DNA from: Acetobacter sp.
GTDB lineage: Bacteria > Pseudomonadota > Alphaproteobacteria > Acetobacterales > Acetobacteraceae
DNA length: 61,309 nt
Reading direction: 5' to 3'
NCBI GenBank assembly: GCA_017474285.1
Contig: JAFVHT010000036.1
Location: 1-61,309, forward strand
This document shows positions 38,002-46,483 of the stretch, in pieces; positions within the stretch are counted from its first letter, which is position 1; every line of letters begins with the position of its first letter. The notes below the pieces were generated by a model that saw only the letters and a list, made by a program, of their open reading frames with translations, did not search any database and was not told the DNA's origin. The position numbers and the translations under genes were made by a program.

Positions 38002-38403
38002 TTATGCGACGGAAAAACTTATGCCACAGCCACAAGAAGAAACAGCATTGGGGTTGCACACTGAAAAATGAGCGCCCATAAGTTTATCTGTAAAAACAAG
38101 CTCTGCTCCCGTGAGGAGGGATAAACTTGCCGAATCGACAACAACAGTCGCTTCATGGTTATGGAATAACGTGTCATCATCGGTTATGTCTGCTTGAGGT
38201 ATAAGCGTAAACCGATATTGAAACCCGCTACACCCGCCAGATTCGACGGCTACACGTAAGGCAACAGGGGCGGGCTGATCAGAAAGAGTCTCTGCCTTTT
38301 TACGGGCAATAACGCTAGCAATACGTATTGCTGCAGAGTCTGAAACAGAAAAGAGAGGGGTTGATGATTTCATACCCTCTTTATAAACGATTGATGAGCC
38401 CAT
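38002..38403 (-). CDS. erpA: A-type iron-sulfur carrier (ErpA/IscA/HesB family)
   Basis: A-type carriers deliver Fe-S clusters to target enzymes. The three conserved cysteines are present: C58 in SGGCSGFQY, and C124 and C126 in SSCGCGISF. The protein is 133 residues from ATG 38403, or 123 from ATG 38373, which has GAGGG very close before it. The exact subtype (ErpA or IscA) cannot be decided by eye. It is followed by xthA six bases later and is divergent from dgt. Confidence 0.88.
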   Translation of the reverse strand: MGSSIVYKEGMKSSTPLFSVSDSAAIRIASVIARKKAETLSDQPAPVALRVAVESGGCSGFQYRFTLIPQADITDDDTLFHNHEATVVVDSASLSLLTGAELVFTDKLMGAHFSVCNPNAVSSCGCGISFSVA

Positions 38404-38617
38404 TGGAAAGAATTAAAGAGGTGAAAGAAAGTACAAAATTACTAAAACATAAAAAAAGAAAGCTAAAAAATGATATCGTATTCTATTGTTCTCTATTGTC
38501 TTTTTGAGAACCTGTGTAAAATAATCTGTATAAAATATAGTCTAAATTTATCTCCCATTATTATAGGGATATAGGGTCTGAAAATTCTTTCACGAAGTAA
38601 AAGAATGAGGTATCTTT

Positions 38618-39808
38618 ATGGGTCACTCTATTGATGGTTTGCCTCTTGTCTCTTATGCTGTTCAGGCAGGAGAAGGGCGTGCACAACGTCTTTATGAAGA
38701 ATCATGTTCTACGACACGTTCACCCTGGCAACGTGATCGGGATAGGGTTGTGCACTCTTCTGGATTTCGAAGATTACAATATAAAACGCAGGTTTTTATT
38801 AACCATGAAGGGGATTTTTTTCGTACTCGACTGACACATTCTTTAGAAGTTGCACAAATTGCACGCTCTATGGCTCGCTTTTTGAGACTGAATGAAGATT
38901 TAACAGAGGCTATTGCCCTTGCCCATGATTTGGGACATACCCCTTTTGGGCATGCGGGGGAAGAAGCGCTTGCCAAAAAGATGCAATCTTGGGGTGGGTT
39001 CGATCATAACGCCCAAGCCTTGCGGCAAGTCATGTTGCTTGAGCGGCGTTATATCGCTTTTGATGGTCTTAATCTTACATGGGAGACTTTAGAGGGATTG
39101 GCAAAACATAATGGTCCTGTTCGTCGTCCTTCGACCCGTTTAGCGGAAATGGACGCCCTTTTTTCGCTTGATTTGGCAACTTATGCTTCAGCTGAGGCGC
39201 AAATCGCTGCATTAGCCGATGATATTGCTTATCATGGACATGATTTAGATGATGGTGTTAAATCAGGCTTGCTTTCTTTAGCTGACCTCGTTGATGTTCC
39301 TCTTGTTGGCAAAGCCTTAGCAGAAGCACGTGCTTTTGCAGAAGAGAAAGGTGCTGTTGATAGGCGTGCAGAGAGGCGTATTCGTCATGAAATGGTACGT
39401 CGTGTTATTGGTGCACTCGTTTCTGACGTTTTGGCGTGTACGCGTGAACGTTTAGCAGATTTATCCCCTCGTTGTGTTGAAGATATTCGTGCTGCCTCTT
39501 ATCCCGTTGTTGCGTTTAGTGAAGCTATGCATGAGGCTAATAAAGGTATTCGTAAATTTTTATTTTCAACGCTTTATCGGCATTGGAAAGTAAATCGCAT
39601 GACGTATAAAGCAAAACGTGTTACAGAGGAACTCTTTACTATTTTAACAGAGTTTCCTGCTCTTTTGCCATCAGATTGGCAGCAGAATAATGTATTAGAA
39701 GAATCATCAGGTTTATATCGTACAGTTGCAGATTATATTGCTTCAATGACAGATCGCTTTGCGATACAGGAACATCAGCGTTTAATAGACCTTTCTATTG
39801 CAGGATAA
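38618..39808 (+). CDS. dgt: Deoxyguanosinetriphosphate triphosphohydrolase-like protein
   Basis: This HD-domain enzyme hydrolyses dNTPs to nucleoside and triphosphate. RLTHSLEVAQIARSM supplies the first His, ALAHDLGHTPFGHAGE the HD pair, and ALADDIAYHGHDLDDG the distal Asp. The start has GAGGT upstream. The 396-residue length is typical of the alphaproteobacterial branch. It stands just before argS, a common arrangement in this class. Confidence 0.93.
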   Translation: MGHSIDGLPLVSYAVQAGEGRAQRLYEESCSTTRSPWQRDRDRVVHSSGFRRLQYKTQVFINHEGDFFRTRLTHSLEVAQIARSMARFLRLNEDLTEAIALAHDLGHTPFGHAGEEALAKKMQSWGGFDHNAQALRQVMLLERRYIAFDGLNLTWETLEGLAKHNGPVRRPSTRLAEMDALFSLDLATYASAEAQIAALADDIAYHGHDLDDGVKSGLLSLADLVDVPLVGKALAEARAFAEEKGAVDRRAERRIRHEMVRRVIGALVSDVLACTRERLADLSPRCVEDIRAASYPVVAFSEAMHEANKGIRKFLFSTLYRHWKVNRMTYKAKRVTEELFTILTEFPALLPSDWQQNNVLEESSGLYRTVADYIASMTDRFAIQEHQRLIDLSIAG

Positions 39809-39893
39809 GACAATTTTTGTCATTTTATTTATCATTGTTTTTTGATTATTTTTGAACATCTTATCAATACGGAAAAACAGGTTTAACGCTCTT

Positions 39894-41693
39894 ATGTCAG
39901 AATGTCTCTTTCAACGTTATCGCCATAGTGTATTAAGGGCAGTACGCCATCTTTTTTCCGATATACCCGAAGAAATACTTACTCGTATTGAACTCACACC
40001 GCCGCGTGATCCAGCGCATGGTGATATGGCCACAAATGCTGCGCTTGTCTTATCGAAAACAGTACAGCGTAAGCCTATACTTATTGCAGAGGCGTTAAAG
40101 CCATTACTTGAACAAGAAAAAGGGATTGCCTCTGTTATGGTGGCGAACCCGGGCTTTGTTAATATTGTTCTTCAACCACATGTCTTACGTGAGATTTTAC
40201 CTGTGATCCTTCGCACGGGGGAGGCTTATGGGGCGTCTACAATAGGGGTGGGTATTCATGTCAATGTGGAGTATGTGTCTGCTAACCCAACGGGTCCTAT
40301 GCATGTTGGGCATTGTCGTGGGGCTGTTGTAGGCGATGCTTTAGCGCGTTTGCTGGCAAAAGCTGGTTTTCATGTGACGAAGGAATTTTATATTAACGAT
40401 GCCGGCGCACAAGTACAGGCTTTAGCATGGGCGGCTTATTGGCGTTATCTTCAGGCTTTAGGGGTTGATCTTACACAAGAGGCATTTTCTGCTATTGCGC
40501 CAGGTGGTTTGCAATATGCAGGGGATTATTTGATTCCTGTAGGTGATGCTCTTAAAGCGCGTTATGGGGAAACCCTCGCTGAAATAACAAAAGAGGGTAC
40601 ATTATGTCTAGCTCCTGAAGAAAAATGGTTAGAAAAAGTACGATCTTTTGCTATTGATTATATGTTGACAGAGATTCGTGAGGATTTAGTTCTGCTTGGT
40701 GTACACCATGACCTTTTTACTTCTGAAGCATCGGTGTTAGCACAAGGGATCACAGATAAAGCGATTACACGTTTAGAAGAACAGGGATTGCTTTATAAAG
40801 GGGTGTTAGAACCTCCCAAAGGAAAAATACCTAAAGATTGGGAAGAACGAGAGCAGCTTTTATTCCGATCTACGGCGTTTGGGGATGATACGGATCGCCC
40901 TTTGCGTAAGTTTGATGGAACCAATACTTATTTTGCTAATGATATTGGGTACCACGCTGATAAAATAGCGCGTGGTGCACAAAGGGTTATTGATGTATGG
41001 GGTGCTGATCATGGTGGCTATGTTAGCCGTATGAAAGCAGCTGTTCAAGCACTCACGGATAATACTGTTTCGTTAGAGGTTGTGCTTTGCCAAATTGTGC
41101 ATGTGCTTCGCGGAGGACAGCCCGTACGCATGTCTAAACGGGCAGGGACTTTTGTGACTTTGCGTGATTTGCTTGATGAAGTGGGGCGCGATGCTGTTCG
41201 CTTTACTATGTTGACGCGCAGAAGTGATGCCCAAATGGAGTTTGATCTTGATCTTGTCGTGGCACAAAAAAGAGATAATCCTGTTTTTTATGTGCAATAT
41301 GCGCATGCGCGTTGTTGTTCGGTTTTGCGTCTCGCTAAAGAAGGCGGTATTTATGGCGATGTGGAAAAAGAGTCTCTTGCAGATGTTTGTTTGGAGAGTT
41401 TAGAGTCCGAGGCTGAAATGGCATTGATTCGGCGTCTTGCTGAATGGCCTCGTGTTGTAGAGGCAGCCTCTTTAGCGTATGAGCCACATCGTGTGGCTTT
41501 TTACCTTGCCGATGTTGCAAGTGATTTTCATGCTTTGTGGAACAAAGGGCATGATAACGCCTCGTTACGCTTTCTTCAGTCTGAGGCAAAAGAGAGAACA
41601 CGGGCGCGTTTGGCGTTAGTGGTGGCAACGGCACTTGTTCTGCGTTCTGGTTTTGATATTATGGGTGTAAATCCTGTAGAGGAGATGTGTTAA
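39894..41693 (+). CDS. argS: Arginyl-tRNA synthetase
   Basis: ArgS charges tRNA-Arg. The class I signature appears as HVGHCRG (HIGH) near residue 135 in EYVSANPTGPMHVGHCRGA, and RMSKRAG stands for KMSKS. The N-terminal additional domain (PPRDPAHGDMATNAALVLSK) and anticodon-binding C-terminus are present. The frame opens at TTG 39852, but ATG 39894 (MSECLFQRYRH) fits family alignments better and gives 599 residues. The SPOR-protein gene starts on its stop codon, so translation is coupled. Confidence 0.96.
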   Translation: MSECLFQRYRHSVLRAVRHLFSDIPEEILTRIELTPPRDPAHGDMATNAALVLSKTVQRKPILIAEALKPLLEQEKGIASVMVANPGFVNIVLQPHVLREILPVILRTGEAYGASTIGVGIHVNVEYVSANPTGPMHVGHCRGAVVGDALARLLAKAGFHVTKEFYINDAGAQVQALAWAAYWRYLQALGVDLTQEAFSAIAPGGLQYAGDYLIPVGDALKARYGETLAEITKEGTLCLAPEEKWLEKVRSFAIDYMLTEIREDLVLLGVHHDLFTSEASVLAQGITDKAITRLEEQGLLYKGVLEPPKGKIPKDWEEREQLLFRSTAFGDDTDRPLRKFDGTNTYFANDIGYHADKIARGAQRVIDVWGADHGGYVSRMKAAVQALTDNTVSLEVVLCQIVHVLRGGQPVRMSKRAGTFVTLRDLLDEVGRDAVRFTMLTRRSDAQMEFDLDLVVAQKRDNPVFYVQYAHARCCSVLRLAKEGGIYGDVEKESLADVCLESLESEAEMALIRRLAEWPRVVEAASLAYEPHRVAFYLADVASDFHALWNKGHDNASLRFLQSEAKERTRARLALVVATALVLRSGFDIMGVNPVEEMC

Positions 41694-42745
41694 TGCGTGA
41701 TGATAATGAGCATACAGAGGATCATGTTGACCATACGCGTGAGCCGATGAGTATGGATTATGAAGATGACTATGACTATGATTTTTCTGAAAAAAAAGGT
41801 CTCTTCGGTTCTTTATTAGGGGAATCTGGTAATACGCGTCATTTGGCTATTGGTGCATTTTTGCTTGGTGGTCTGCTGATTGTCGGCGTTGGGGGATGGG
41901 CTCTCTTTGGGCATCACCAAAAAACAGTTCCTGTTATAGGACCGCCAGCCGTGCCAGCGCGGACGAAACCAACCAATCCGGGTGGTCTGCAGCTCAATAT
42001 TCCTAATATGGCGGATACGACAGAAAAGTCAAAAGCACAGCTTGCTCAAGCGCCTGAAAAACCGGATTTAGCGGCTCTAACGGCACATTATGGATCGGAA
42101 GCACAGCATCAGCAAAATCAGCAAGTAGCCTCTAGTACGCCTGTTGTCGGGACGAAACAAGAGAGTAAAGGGGAGAACAAACTAGAAAATACAGCACAGC
42201 CTGTGCAACCTGTTCTTCCTCCTGTTTCTCAACAGGCATCAGAGGACGCTAAGACGGTTGAACAATTACCTCAGAGTAAAACGCCACAACTTGAACAATC
42301 GGTTGTTCATGAACCTGTTCATGAGAATGTTGCTTCTTCTTCTGCTTCTGTGGTTTCTTCGGTTAAAAAAGAAACAGCCCAAGCCGCAGTTGAGCAACAT
42401 CATACTTTAGCCAAAGTTGAGACACACCATGCAAAAGAACACCATCATGCTTCAAAGCATGCTGAAATATGCTCTTCTGCGCCAGTATCGGCTTCAAAAA
42501 CAGGGCACTATATTGTGCAACTAGCCGCATTACAAAGCCCTCAAGATGTTGATAGAGAATGGAAACACTTACAAACTCATTACCCAAGCCTGTTTGCTGG
42601 GAAATCGTATAAAATTGTGAGAGTTATTTTCACAAATGCGACATTTTATCGCTTACAGGTACCCGGATTTGCGACACTTGAGGAGGCACATACATTTTGC
42701 CATCAAGTGCGTAATCGTGGTTTAGCGTGTATTATTGCGCGTTAA
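41693..42745 (+). CDS. SPOR-domain membrane protein
   Basis: SPOR domains bind denuded septal peptidoglycan. The protein has an acidic cytosolic N-terminus of about 50 residues, one membrane span (HLAIGAFLLGGLLIVGVGGW), a long Pro/Gln/Lys periplasmic linker with a His-rich stretch (HHTLAKVETHHAKEHHHA), and a C-terminal SPOR domain (GHYIVQLAALQSPQDVDREW ... YRLQVPGFATLEEAHTFCHQ). The ATG overlaps the argS stop, with GGAG upstream. It is followed by a strong terminator. A role at the division site is inferred. Confidence 0.88.
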   Translation: MRDDNEHTEDHVDHTREPMSMDYEDDYDYDFSEKKGLFGSLLGESGNTRHLAIGAFLLGGLLIVGVGGWALFGHHQKTVPVIGPPAVPARTKPTNPGGLQLNIPNMADTTEKSKAQLAQAPEKPDLAALTAHYGSEAQHQQNQQVASSTPVVGTKQESKGENKLENTAQPVQPVLPPVSQQASEDAKTVEQLPQSKTPQLEQSVVHEPVHENVASSSASVVSSVKKETAQAAVEQHHTLAKVETHHAKEHHHASKHAEICSSAPVSASKTGHYIVQLAALQSPQDVDREWKHLQTHYPSLFAGKSYKIVRVIFTNATFYRLQVPGFATLEEAHTFCHQVRNRGLACIIAR

Positions 42746-42783
42746 GATTTGTGTTCTCTTTTTAAGGGAAACTCTTTACATCA

Positions 42784-42822
42784 TTAGGGAAAGTTTGAAA
42801 AACACTGACTTTCCCTAAAAAT
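42784..42822 (+). terminator. Terminator after the SPOR gene
   Basis: An 11-bp perfect stem (42784-42794 with 42808-42818) has a 13-base loop and continues AAATTTCC. It separates argS-SPOR from tatB. Confidence 0.65.
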
Positions 42823-42918
42823 TTCCTTAGGAAGGAAAACTTATCGGCTGCATATTCGGACCAATATGATGGAGAGCGGTTCTTAAGGGTAAGGGCATGA
42901 AAAAAGTACGAGGCAAGA

Positions 42919-43548
42919 ATGTTTGATTTTGCTTGGTCTGAAATTGCACTGATTGCTGTCGTCGCGTTAGTGGTGATAGGTCCGAAAGATTTACCTATTG
43001 CAGTTCGTGCTGTGACCAATACGCTTAAAAAAATGCGTACCATCGCACGAGAGTTTCAGTCCCAAATCAATGAAGCTGTGCATGAAGCAGATTTAGGCGA
43101 GCTTCATAAGCTTCAAAACTTAAATGTTCGTGGTAATTTAAGAAAAATGTTGGATCACGACGGTAGCCTTGAACGCGCAGTGACTCCGCCTGATCAAATA
43201 CAACATTACTCATCCCACTACTCTCAATATTCTCACTATCCTCAAGGACATTCCCAAGATCACTCTGTGTCGGTGGGTGTCAAACCTTGTCCATCAGAAA
43301 TAATATCGAGCACCGAGACAACTGAAACAATGGCAGAAGGCCTTTATCATCATGGGGCCTCAAGTGTTTCTGAAGAAGAGGTACAGGCAGCGCCTCAAGA
43401 ATTACCTCCGGGGGTGGCGCGCCGTATTCTTGAGGAACGTGATCGGCTTAATCCTCCTGCTTTTTTACCCCCTGTGCGTATTCTCCATGGGCAAAAAGCG
43501 GTTACGCCTGATTTCTTGCCACAATCGGCGTCTTCAACAGGCTTATAG
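42919..43548 (+). CDS. tatB: Sec-independent translocase subunit TatB
   Basis: TatB works with TatC as the twin-arginine signal receptor. FDFAWSEIALIAVVALVVIG, then PKDLPIAVRAV, is the classic membrane span, hinge and amphipathic helix, and the Glu in SEIALI marks TatB. The C-terminal half is disordered and His/Tyr/Ser-rich (QHYSSHYSQYSHYPQGHSQD). A GAGG site precedes the ATG. tatC follows five bases later. No tatA is adjacent. Confidence 0.93.
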   Translation: MFDFAWSEIALIAVVALVVIGPKDLPIAVRAVTNTLKKMRTIAREFQSQINEAVHEADLGELHKLQNLNVRGNLRKMLDHDGSLERAVTPPDQIQHYSSHYSQYSHYPQGHSQDHSVSVGVKPCPSEIISSTETTETMAEGLYHHGASSVSEEEVQAAPQELPPGVARRILEERDRLNPPAFLPPVRILHGQKAVTPDFLPQSASSTGL

Positions 43549-43553
43549 GGTGT

Positions 43554-44447
43554 ATGGTTGTTAGTACTCCTATGAACGAGAGTGAGAATATTCATACCGA
43601 AAACGATCATCTCAATGATCACCCGATGTCGTTGCTCGAACATTTGCAGGATTTACGGCGTCGGTTGCTTTGGTCTGTTTTAACATTTCTTGTCTGTTTT
43701 GCGCTGTGTTATCACTATGCCGAGAGTATTTATCAATTTTTAGTTCAACCCCTTGGAAATGTTATGCGTCAACAGGGGGAACAACCTCATTTGATTTATA
43801 CGGCGCTTTATGAGGCGTTTTTTACGTATATTCGTGTTGCGCTTTTTGGGGCGGCTTTTTTATCTTTTCCTATGTTTGCCATTCAAGCGTGGATTTTTAT
43901 AGCGCCCGGGCTTTATCGGTCAGAAAAACGGGTTTTTATGCCTTTTTTGATCGCAACACCCTTTTTATTTGTCCTTGGGGCAGCCCTTGCCTATTATTTT
44001 GTTTTTCCTATTGCATGGCGGTTTTTTTTATCTTTTCAGACAATGGATAGCAGTGCTGTACAGATTGAACTTCAAGCTAAAGTCTCAGAATATCTGACAC
44101 TTGTTATGAAACTGATTATGGCTTTCGGTATTTCCTTTGAATTACCGGTTGTGCTGACTTTATTAGCACGGGTAGGGATTGTGACGTCAGCCATGCTGCG
44201 ACGCGCGCGGCGTTATGCTATTGTAGGGGCGTTTGTTATTGCAGCGATTTTAATGCCACCTGATGTCATTACCCAAACTGGGCTGGCTGTACCTCTTGTT
44301 CTTTTATATGAAATATCTATTTTTTGCGCCCGTCTTGTCGAACCTGCATGGCGCGTTTCTGATGGGCGTGCAGGTAGGCCTGTTGATGGACAAGATGCTG
44401 ATAGGCAAACGATACAACAAAAAGAAAACACCATAACACCAGAATAG
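43554..44447 (+). CDS. tatC: Sec-independent translocase subunit TatC
   Basis: TatC is the six-span core of the Tat translocon. MSLLEHLQDLRRRLLWSVL, the conserved Leu/Glu-rich entry, starts the fold, and EAFFTYIRVALFGAAFLSFP, with the key periplasmic Phe-Tyr region, and FGISFELPVVL follow. The tail is Gln/Asp-rich. The start is ATG 43554 or ATG 43572. serS follows 15 bases later. Confidence 0.96.
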   Translation: MVVSTPMNESENIHTENDHLNDHPMSLLEHLQDLRRRLLWSVLTFLVCFALCYHYAESIYQFLVQPLGNVMRQQGEQPHLIYTALYEAFFTYIRVALFGAAFLSFPMFAIQAWIFIAPGLYRSEKRVFMPFLIATPFLFVLGAALAYYFVFPIAWRFFLSFQTMDSSAVQIELQAKVSEYLTLVMKLIMAFGISFELPVVLTLLARVGIVTSAMLRRARRYAIVGAFVIAAILMPPDVITQTGLAVPLVLLYEISIFCARLVEPAWRVSDGRAGRPVDGQDADRQTIQQKENTITPE

Positions 44448-44462
44448 AAGGTTTCTTAAAAA

Positions 44463-45737
44463 ATGCATGATATACGGGCTTTAAGAGCTGATCCTGCCGC
44501 ATTTGATGCGGATTTAGCGCGTCGGGGGTTAGAAGCTGTTGCATATTATATTTTGGGATTAGATGAACAGCGCAGACAGTGCCAAACCGAATTACAAAAT
44601 AAACAAGCGCGTCGAAAAGCGTTAGCGCGTGATATTGGCCAAAGGCGTCGTACAGGCGAAGAAACAGAATCCCTCGAAGCTGAAGGTATGGCTTTACGGG
44701 TTGAAATGGAAGCCTTGGAAGAAGAAGTAAACAACTTAGAAGGTCAAAAGCGTGCCTGTCTTGAACAATTACCGAACAGGTTAGATCCAAAAGTTCCTGA
44801 TGGGTCCGATGAAAGTGCCAATGTGGTGCAACATGTTTGGGGGACACCGCGTATATTTTCTTTTGCTCCACGCCAACATTTTGAGTTGGGGGAGGCACTC
44901 GGCATGATGGATTTTGCCACAGCTTCGCGATTATCTGGGGCGCGGTTTGTGGTGTTACGGGGTGCTCTCGCGCGGTTAGAACGGGCGTTAGGGCAGTTGA
45001 TGTTAGATATCCATGTGCATGAGCACGCTTATGAAGAAACACAGGTGCCTGTGCTTGTTCAAGATGAGGCGATGTATGGTACCGATAAACTTCCCAAATT
45101 TGCTGATCAATCATTTCGTACTGAAGACGGACGTTGGCTTATCCCAACAGCAGAAGTGCCTCTAACGGCTTCTGTCAGCGGACTTATTCTTGACGGCGCT
45201 AGACTTCCTTTACGCATGACGGCCTTAAGTCAATGTTTTCGGAGTGAAGCGGGGGCTGCAGGGCGTGACGTGCGCGGTATGTTGCGCCAACATCAATTTG
45301 AAAAAGTGGAAATGGTGTCTATAACGACACCAGAAAAAAGTGATGAAGAACACGAACGGATGACCCGTTGCGCGGAAACGATTTTAGAGCATTTGGGGCT
45401 TCCTTATCGTCGTGTTTTACTCTGTGCTGGCGATACGGGTTTTGGTGCTGCTATAACCTATGATTTAGAGGTGTGGTTGCCGGGTCAGCAAGCATGGCGT
45501 GAAATTTCTTCTTGTTCTAACACGCGAGATTTTCAAGCGCGCCGTATGAATGCGCGCTTTCGGGCACAATCTGGGGCAGCACCACAATTTGTGCATACGC
45601 TCAACGGCTCTGGTTTAGCGGTAGGGCGTACGCTTATCGCTGTTATGGAAAATTATCAAGAAGAAGACGGCTCTATAACACTTCCTGAAGTGTTGCAGCC
45701 TTATATGGGCGGGATAACAAGGATTGAGAAGCCATAA
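44463..45737 (+). CDS. serS: Seryl-tRNA synthetase
   Basis: SerS charges tRNA-Ser. The N-terminal coiled-coil arm (about 30-110) binds tRNA. Class II motif 2 reads [20 protein letters not shown] then FEKVE, and motif 3 [19 protein letters not shown]. The dimer motif 1 region and TAEVPLT are intact. The 424-residue length is typical. It closely follows tatC. Confidence 0.97.
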   Translation: MHDIRALRADPAAFDADLARRGLEAVAYYILGLDEQRRQCQTELQNKQARRKALARDIGQRRRTGEETESLEAEGMALRVEMEALEEEVNNLEGQKRACLEQLPNRLDPKVPDGSDESANVVQHVWGTPRIFSFAPRQHFELGEALGMMDFATASRLSGARFVVLRGALARLERALGQLMLDIHVHEHAYEETQVPVLVQDEAMYGTDKLPKFADQSFRTEDGRWLIPTAEVPLTASVSGLILDGARLPLRMTALSQCFRSEAGAAGRDVRGMLRQHQFEKVEMVSITTPEKSDEEHERMTRCAETILEHLGLPYRRVLLCAGDTGFGAAITYDLEVWLPGQQAWREISSCSNTRDFQARRMNARFRAQSGAAPQFVHTLNGSGLAVGRTLIAVMENYQEEDGSITLPEVLQPYMGGITRIEKP

Positions 45738-45806
45738 ATGTTTTTAAGAGAAGAAGAAAAAATAATTTACGATAACGATAAAATAAAAAGTTTTTTGGTT
45801 TCGTCG

Positions 45807-46382
45807 ATGAGAAATACCGTATTGATGCCAATCATACGCACCTTTACGCTGCTTTGTATTGTAGGGGTAACGGGGTGTCAGATGCCAGAGGCTAGGACTC
45901 CTTTTGGGTCTCTTAACACAGCAAGACTGGGTGAACCTATCCGTAATTTTCCTTACAAAGCGGGAGTAGATCTCTTCGAACTTGAAAACGATCATGCAGA
46001 TTGTGAAATTGTGGCATCCCAACGTGTGCCTGAGAACTTGCGTACACAAACAATGCCAAGTTTTTCTATACCTGAACGCACACTTTGTCACCAATTTGGA
46101 ACAAGGACAGTCTGTAACCAAACAGGTGGGCGTACTATTGGTGGACAAATTTATTCTATTGATGCAAATATATCAGCGCGGCGTCGGTTTTACGAACAAT
46201 GTATGATGCATAGAGATTACAGATTCGTTACTTTGCCAGCTTGTCCCCGAGGTACAGATTTTTCTTACCTCAAAGATGGTTATCTTTTTAAAGAATTTTC
46301 ACCAACAACCTGTTATCAGATATTCTCATCAGGTGGGTTTGTGATAGGGGATCCAGCGCTTCCTAGAGAAAACCATAAATAA
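45807..46382 (+). CDS. Putative lipoprotein of unknown function
   Basis: From ATG 45807 the product starts MRNTVLMPIIRTFTLLCIVG then VTGCQMP, a basic start, hydrophobic core and lipobox VTGC, so it is a likely lipoprotein of 191 residues. The frame is open further upstream to ATG 45738, directly after the serS stop. Mature residues include at least five further cysteines in two groups (CEIV; LCHQF/VCNQT; QCMMH, PACPRG, TTCYQ), which could form disulfides in the periplasm. I do not recognise the family. It is convergent with dsbD, which acts on such cysteines. Confidence 0.65.
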   Translation: MRNTVLMPIIRTFTLLCIVGVTGCQMPEARTPFGSLNTARLGEPIRNFPYKAGVDLFELENDHADCEIVASQRVPENLRTQTMPSFSIPERTLCHQFGTRTVCNQTGGRTIGGQIYSIDANISARRRFYEQCMMHRDYRFVTLPACPRGTDFSYLKDGYLFKEFSPTTCYQIFSSGGFVIGDPALPRENHK

Positions 46383-46483
46383 AAGCCCAAATAAAAGATG
46401 ACTTTTTCATAAGATTTTCATGAGAACTACAGGAAGTAACAAAATCGTAACACAAAAGAGACGTCTAAAAATTCCTTATCATT

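Noticed and set aside
44317..45114. 265-codon minus-strand open frame
   Set aside because: It runs antisense across tatC and serS, both certain genes, and its product has no recognisable domain.
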